Shown in pieces: positions 60,287-64,000 of a stretch of DNA of 64,000 nucleotides. The notes beneath the pieces were generated by a model. It had not been told where the DNA came from. It did not search any database and worked only from the letters and a program-made list of their open reading frames with translations. The stretch's first letter is position 1, and each line of letters starts with the position of its first letter. This DNA is from CBEULR01 sp965544035 (lineage in GTDB: Bacteria > Bacillota > Desulfotomaculia > Desulfotomaculales > Desulforudaceae): the NCBI GenBank assembly GCA_965544035.1, contig CBEULR010000009.1, forward strand, positions 1-64,000, read 5' to 3'. A program made the translations under genes and the position numbers.

Positions 60287-63073
60287 TTGGACTACAGTAA
60301 GACATTGAACCTGCCAAAAACAGACTTTCCGATGCGGGCCAACCTGCCCCAGCGAGAACCGGAGATTCTTCAGTTCTGGGAAGAGAACGACATCTACCGC
60401 CGGGTGCAGAATAAGAACACCGGTCGTCCCAAATTCATTTTGCACGACGGTCCGCCCTACGCGAACGGGCACATCCACCTTGGCACCGCGCTCAACAAGG
60501 TGCTCAAAGATATGATCGTCAAGTTTCACTCGATGGACGGTTACGATGCCCCGTACGTGCCCGGGTGGGATACGCACGGCCTGCCGATCGAGCAGCAGGC
60601 GATCAAGGCGTTCAAAATCCGGCGTGACCGGATCGATCCGCTCGAATTCCGGCAGAAATGCAAGGAGTTTGCGCTCAAGTTTCGGGACATCCAGCGCGAG
60701 GAGTTTAAGCGGCTGGGTGTCAGGGGTGACTGGGCTAATCCATATATGACCCTGTATCCCCATTTTGAGGCGCGGCAGATCGAGGTTTTCGGGGAGATGG
60801 CCAAACGCGGTTACATCTACAAGGGGCTGAAGGCCGTTTACTGGTGCTCTACGTGTGAGACCGCGCTGGCCGAGGCCGAGGTTGAGTACGGTATGAAGGA
60901 ATCGCCCTCAATCTACGTGGCCTTTCCGGTGGTGGACGGCAAGGGTCTGCTTCCCGAGGAAGAGACGTCGATCGTCATCTGGACGACCACGCCCTGGACG
61001 ATTCCGGCCAACGTGGGCATCTGCCTGCACCCCGAATACCGGTACGTGCTGCTCCGTTCCCGGGGCCACTCCTACCTGGTGGCCAAGGACCTGGCCGACA
61101 GCCTGCGCGCCGTGCTCGAGGATCCGGCGGCCGAGGCCGTCCGTGAGTATGAAGGAAAGGAACTGGCCGGCATACTCTGCAGGCACCCGTTCGCCGGCCG
61201 GACCTCCCGCGTGGTCCTCGGGGAGTACGTCACGCTTGACCAGGGCACCGGCTGTGTACACATCGCACCCGGTCATGGTGAAGAGGACTTCGCCCTGGGC
61301 AAGGAATGGGATTTGCCGGTGATCTCCCCGATCAACGGGAAGGGCGTCTTTACGTCGGAAGCCGGCGATCTGGAAGGCACTTTCTACCTGGATGGCAATG
61401 CGGTGGTCATCGACAAGCTTGAAGAGGCGGGTGCGCTGCTCCGGACCGATCGCATCACGCACCAGTACCCGCACTGCTGGCGGTGTAAGAAACCGATCTT
61501 TTTCCGGGCCACCGAGCAGTGGTTCGCTTCCATAGACGGTTTTCGCAAAGATCTGCTGGAGGCCATCGACCGGGTACAGTGGATTCCGAGCTGGGGCCGC
61601 GAACGGATCTACGGCATGATCGCCAACCGGGGCGACTGGTGTATTTCCCGCCAGCGTCTGTGGGGCGTGCCCATTCCCATCTTCTACTGCGGAGACTGCG
61701 GGAAGACGGTGGTTGACGACCAGACCATTGAGCATGTCAAGAAGCTTTTTGCCGAACACGGTTCGGACGTCTGGTTCGCCAGGGAGGCGGCCGATCTTCT
61801 GCCTCCGGGTTACCGCTGTCCGCACTGCGGGCACGGGGAGTTCACCAAGGAAACGGATATCATGGACGTCTGGTTCGATTCCGGCTGCAGCCACTGGGGC
61901 GTACTCACCCAGCCCGAAATCTGGCCCGAACTCCGCTGGCCGGCAGACCTGTACCTGGAGGGCAGTGACCAGCACCGCGGCTGGTTCAATTCATCGCTCA
62001 CCACGTCGGTCGCGGTGACCGGGGAACCCCCGTACCGGGCTGTTCTGACCCACGGTTTCGTGGTCGACGAACAGGGGCGGAAGATGTCCAAGTCACTGGG
62101 GAACGTTGTCGATCCCGGTTCGGTGATCAAACAGCTGGGCGCCGATATTCTTCGTCTTTGGGTATGTTCGGCCGATTACAAGGGTGATCTGGCGGTATCG
62201 GACGGCATTCTCAAACAGGCCTCAGAAGCCTATCGCAAGATCCGGAACACCTTCCGGTTCCTGCTAGGCAACCTCTACGACTTTGATCCCGCACAGCACC
62301 GTGTGGGTTACGATCAGTTGCTGGAGATCGACCGGTTCGCCATGCTCAAGCTGCACAAGCTGATCGACCGGGTGATCACCGCCTACCGGGATTATGAGTA
62401 TCACACGGTTTACCATGCCGTGTACAACTACTGTGTAACCGACTTGAGCGCCTTCTACATCAATGTCCTGAAGGACCGGCTGTACTGTGAGGCCGCCGAT
62501 TCGGTCGAACGCCGGGCCGCTCAGACGGTGCTGCAGGCCAACCTTGAAGCGCTGGTCAAACTGCTGGTGCCGGTACTGGCGTTCACCACCGAAGAGATCT
62601 GGCGGTACGTTCGGGTGGCAGGCGAAAAGCCGGTGAGCGTGCAGCTCTGTGACATGCCGCAGTCCGATCCGGAATATATGGACGTAGAGCTGGAAAAGCG
62701 TTGGGAGCGGCTGCTCGATGTGCGCAACGAGGTGCTGCGTGTTTTGGAGGGAGCCCGGAAGAACAAGGTGATCCGTGATTCGCTGCAGGCCGAGGTGGTC
62801 CTGTACGCCGGTGAGGAACTGCAGGGTTTCCTGCGGGATAATGCCGAACATCTTCCGGTCATATTCGTGACCTCGGCGGTCGGCATCAGACCACTGTCCG
62901 AAGTCTCCGAGGCGGCTGCGGATGCTCTGGATATACCCGAATTAAAGATTGAGGTCCGGCCGGCCGCAGGGCAGAAGTGCGCTCGCTGCTGGGCCTACAC
63001 TGATAAACTCGGGACCAAGTCCGACCACCCCGAAATCTGCCCGCGCTGTACGGCGGTGGTGGCGAATCTTTAA
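60287..63073 (+). CDS. ileS: Isoleucyl-tRNA synthetase
   Basis: A 928-residue class I synthetase. PYANGHIHLGTALNK contains the HIGH-type motif, the editing domain has TTPWTIPANVGI and GTGCVHIAPGHGEEDF, and GRKMSKSLGNVV is the KMSKS loop. The C-terminal CARCWAYTDKLG and CPRC zinc motif marks the bacterial type. TTG 60287 follows GAGGAGG at 60272-60278; the in-frame ATG 60239 lies in the attenuator hairpin and is rejected. Confidence 0.97.
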   Translation: MDYSKTLNLPKTDFPMRANLPQREPEILQFWEENDIYRRVQNKNTGRPKFILHDGPPYANGHIHLGTALNKVLKDMIVKFHSMDGYDAPYVPGWDTHGLPIEQQAIKAFKIRRDRIDPLEFRQKCKEFALKFRDIQREEFKRLGVRGDWANPYMTLYPHFEARQIEVFGEMAKRGYIYKGLKAVYWCSTCETALAEAEVEYGMKESPSIYVAFPVVDGKGLLPEEETSIVIWTTTPWTIPANVGICLHPEYRYVLLRSRGHSYLVAKDLADSLRAVLEDPAAEAVREYEGKELAGILCRHPFAGRTSRVVLGEYVTLDQGTGCVHIAPGHGEEDFALGKEWDLPVISPINGKGVFTSEAGDLEGTFYLDGNAVVIDKLEEAGALLRTDRITHQYPHCWRCKKPIFFRATEQWFASIDGFRKDLLEAIDRVQWIPSWGRERIYGMIANRGDWCISRQRLWGVPIPIFYCGDCGKTVVDDQTIEHVKKLFAEHGSDVWFAREAADLLPPGYRCPHCGHGEFTKETDIMDVWFDSGCSHWGVLTQPEIWPELRWPADLYLEGSDQHRGWFNSSLTTSVAVTGEPPYRAVLTHGFVVDEQGRKMSKSLGNVVDPGSVIKQLGADILRLWVCSADYKGDLAVSDGILKQASEAYRKIRNTFRFLLGNLYDFDPAQHRVGYDQLLEIDRFAMLKLHKLIDRVITAYRDYEYHTVYHAVYNYCVTDLSAFYINVLKDRLYCEAADSVERRAAQTVLQANLEALVKLLVPVLAFTTEEIWRYVRVAGEKPVSVQLCDMPQSDPEYMDVELEKRWERLLDVRNEVLRVLEGARKNKVIRDSLQAEVVLYAGEELQGFLRDNAEHLPVIFVTSAVGIRPLSEVSEAAADALDIPELKIEVRPAAGQKCARCWAYTDKLGTKSDHPEICPRCTAVVANL

Positions 63074-63105
63074 TGCATCAGAGGAACAGAAAGCCATCTG
63101 CAAGG

Positions 63106-63134
63106 CAGACGGCGGGCATTAGGCCCGCCGTCTG
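63106..63134. terminator. Hairpin between ileS and the convergent transglycosylase gene
   Basis: A perfect 12-bp stem, CAGACGGCGGGC with GCCCGCCGTCTG, and a 5-base loop. T-runs are absent on both sides, so termination is plausible but not assured. Confidence 0.6.
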
Positions 63135-63168
63135 TGATGTATGAGGTGAGATGTTAGCTGCGTATGAG

Positions 63169-63717
63169 TTAGTTACGGTAAAGAAAATTATAGATGCGGT
63201 AGGTGGCTAGCACCTTGCGCACATACTGCCTGGTTTCGGGGAAGGGAATCTGATCCAGAGTGCGCGCCTCCCCGGACCACCGGGCCTCATCAAGCCAGCT
63301 GCTCACATTTCCGCGCCCGCCGTTGTAAGCGGCCAGCACCAGAATCGGATCGCCGCCGAAGTTGTCGTAAAGGTTGGCCAGGTACCAGCAACCCATGCGG
63401 ATATTTGTCTCGGGATCCAGGAGCGCCTGCGGTTCAAAAGAAGCCGGGTTTTCCTCCATTTGTTCGGCGATCCAGCGGCCCGTGTTCGGCATGATCTGCA
63501 TCAATCCGAGCGCGCCCTTGGGGGACACCGCTTCGGCCTGGAAATTGCTCTCGATCCTGATTATCGCCGCCAGCAGGTAAGGATCGATCCGGTATTCCTG
63601 GCTGTAGTGATAAATCATTTCTCTGTATGGAAAGGGGTAATAGTGCTTGCCGATCCGCTCCACATTAACCGCCGCGAGCACGACCAGGATCAGGAGGACA
63701 AACCAGAATTTGCGCAT
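63169..63717 (-). CDS. SLT-family lytic transglycosylase
   Basis: A 182-residue membrane-anchored lysozyme-like enzyme that cleaves peptidoglycan with anhydro-muropeptide formation. It has an N-terminal hydrophobic anchor (about residues 4-18) and an SLT domain: IIRIESNFQAEAVSPKGALGLMQIMP contains the catalytic Glu (within 20-residue blocks IIRIESNF and GALGLMQIMP), with LAAYNGGRGNV later. ATG 63717 has GGCGGAG at good spacing; GTG 63726 overlaps that site. coaE lies upstream on the same strand. Confidence 0.9.
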   Translation of the reverse strand: MRKFWFVLLILVVLAAVNVERIGKHYYPFPYREMIYHYSQEYRIDPYLLAAIIRIESNFQAEAVSPKGALGLMQIMPNTGRWIAEQMEENPASFEPQALLDPETNIRMGCWYLANLYDNFGGDPILVLAAYNGGRGNVSSWLDEARWSGEARTLDQIPFPETRQYVRKVLATYRIYNFLYRN

Positions 63718-63813
63718 CCGTTCCACTCCGCCCGACTACTTCTCGTCCTTTATACCCCCGGTGACGCGGGCTTGTCAATAACCCCATCCTGTCGATCGGC
63801 GTGCCTTCCTGAA

Positions 63814-64000
63814 TCATTGTGCGTGCTCCAGTGACGCCCAGAGCTTCCGCACCTGGTCCCGTGTAGCCTCCAGCGCCCCGGAATTGTCGATCACGCGATC
63901 GGCATGCGCCGCCTTCTCAGCCTCGGGAAACTGGCTGTCGAGCATCCTCTCCGCCAGATCGCGGGAGAGGCCGCGTTCCATCAGCCTGGCGATCTTGACC
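63814..64000 (-). CDS. coaE: Dephospho-CoA kinase, 3' part only
   Basis: The last 62 codons of a minus-strand gene cut by the window edge; it ends at TGA (63816-63814). The readable end includes RLMERGLSRDLAERML, then QFPEAEKAAHADRVIDNSG and a final helix VRKLWASLEHAQ. This matches the C-terminal lid and NsG motif of CoaE, which phosphorylates dephospho-CoA in the last step of CoA synthesis. The P-loop is outside the window. Confidence 0.85.
   Translation of the reverse strand, partial: VKIARLMERGLSRDLAERMLDSQFPEAEKAAHADRVIDNSGALEATRDQVRKLWASLEHAQ

Overview
The window is a chromosomal segment from a GC-rich, endospore-forming Firmicute of the Clostridia, most like the Peptococcales/Desulfotomaculum side of that class. 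This placement rests on gene content and order, since no rRNA gene is present. It carries spoIVFA/spoIVFB, spoVD, spoIIGA-sigE, sigG and spoIIR, has the B. subtilis-like order radC-mreBCD-min-spoIVF-rplU-rpmA, uses strong AGGAGG ribosome sites with many TTG/GTG starts, and has a T-box in front of ileS. MurE carries the DNPR signature of meso-diaminopimelate enzymes. No phage, insertion sequence with a transposase, CRISPR array, rRNA or tRNA was seen.

Layout. 0.1-3.2 kb: ridA-like gene, DUF4321, maf, radC, mreB. 3.2-9.8 kb: mreC, mreD, PBP2, a short minC, minD, minE, rodA (cell elongation and division-site placement). 9.8-12.7 kb: a methyltransferase, a palindromic repeat, spoIVFA-spoIVFB. 12.7-17.3 kb: TIGR03960 radical SAM protein, its DUF2344 partner, rng, rplU, rpmA. 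17.3-19.5 kb: second repeat copy, a MetE/UroD-like gene, a degenerate receiver protein. 19.5-39.2 kb: a long dcw cluster, mraZ-rsmH-ftsL-spoVD-murE-murF-mraY-murD-ftsW-murG-murC-murB-murA-ftsQ-two DUF881 genes-sbp-ftsZ, with no ftsA. 39.2-43.1 kb: spoIIGA-sigE, a 0.7-kb repeat-rich gap, sigG, spoIIR. 43.1-46.4 kb: a divergent chemoreceptor on the minus strand, ymxH, a free-standing Hint/intein-like gene and a small zinc-ribbon gene. 46.5-55.2 kb: beta-CASP nuclease, pgeF, phoP-phoR, a PhoP-box-like promoter, pstSCAB, phoU. 55.2-63.1 kb: HlyD-like adaptor, fourth repeat copy, ylmE, sepF, proC, yggT, divIVA, DUF167, T-box, ileS. 63.1-64.0 kb: a lytic transglycosylase and the 3' end of coaE, both on the minus strand.

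The genes form one growth, division and sporulation programme. Mre, RodA and PBP2 build the side wall. The dcw genes make lipid II and the divisome. MinCDE and DivIVA place the septum. SpoIIR, SpoIIGA and pro-SigE form the forespore-to-mother-cell signal, and SpoIVFA/FB belong to the later pro-SigK checkpoint.

The most unusual signals are: (1) a family of roughly 250-bp intergenic elements, each one long imperfect palindrome, in at least four copies with compensating end changes, one internally deleted copy and one copy interrupted by a second 72-bp palindrome; (2) degenerate heptanucleotide tandem tracts, several of them next to those elements; (3) a stand-alone protein that looks like a Hint/intein domain lacking its nucleophile; (4) a MinC without its FtsZ-inhibiting N-terminal domain; (5) a chemoreceptor with a rewritten signalling tip. 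All positions were read by eye; no alignment, folding or database search was run.
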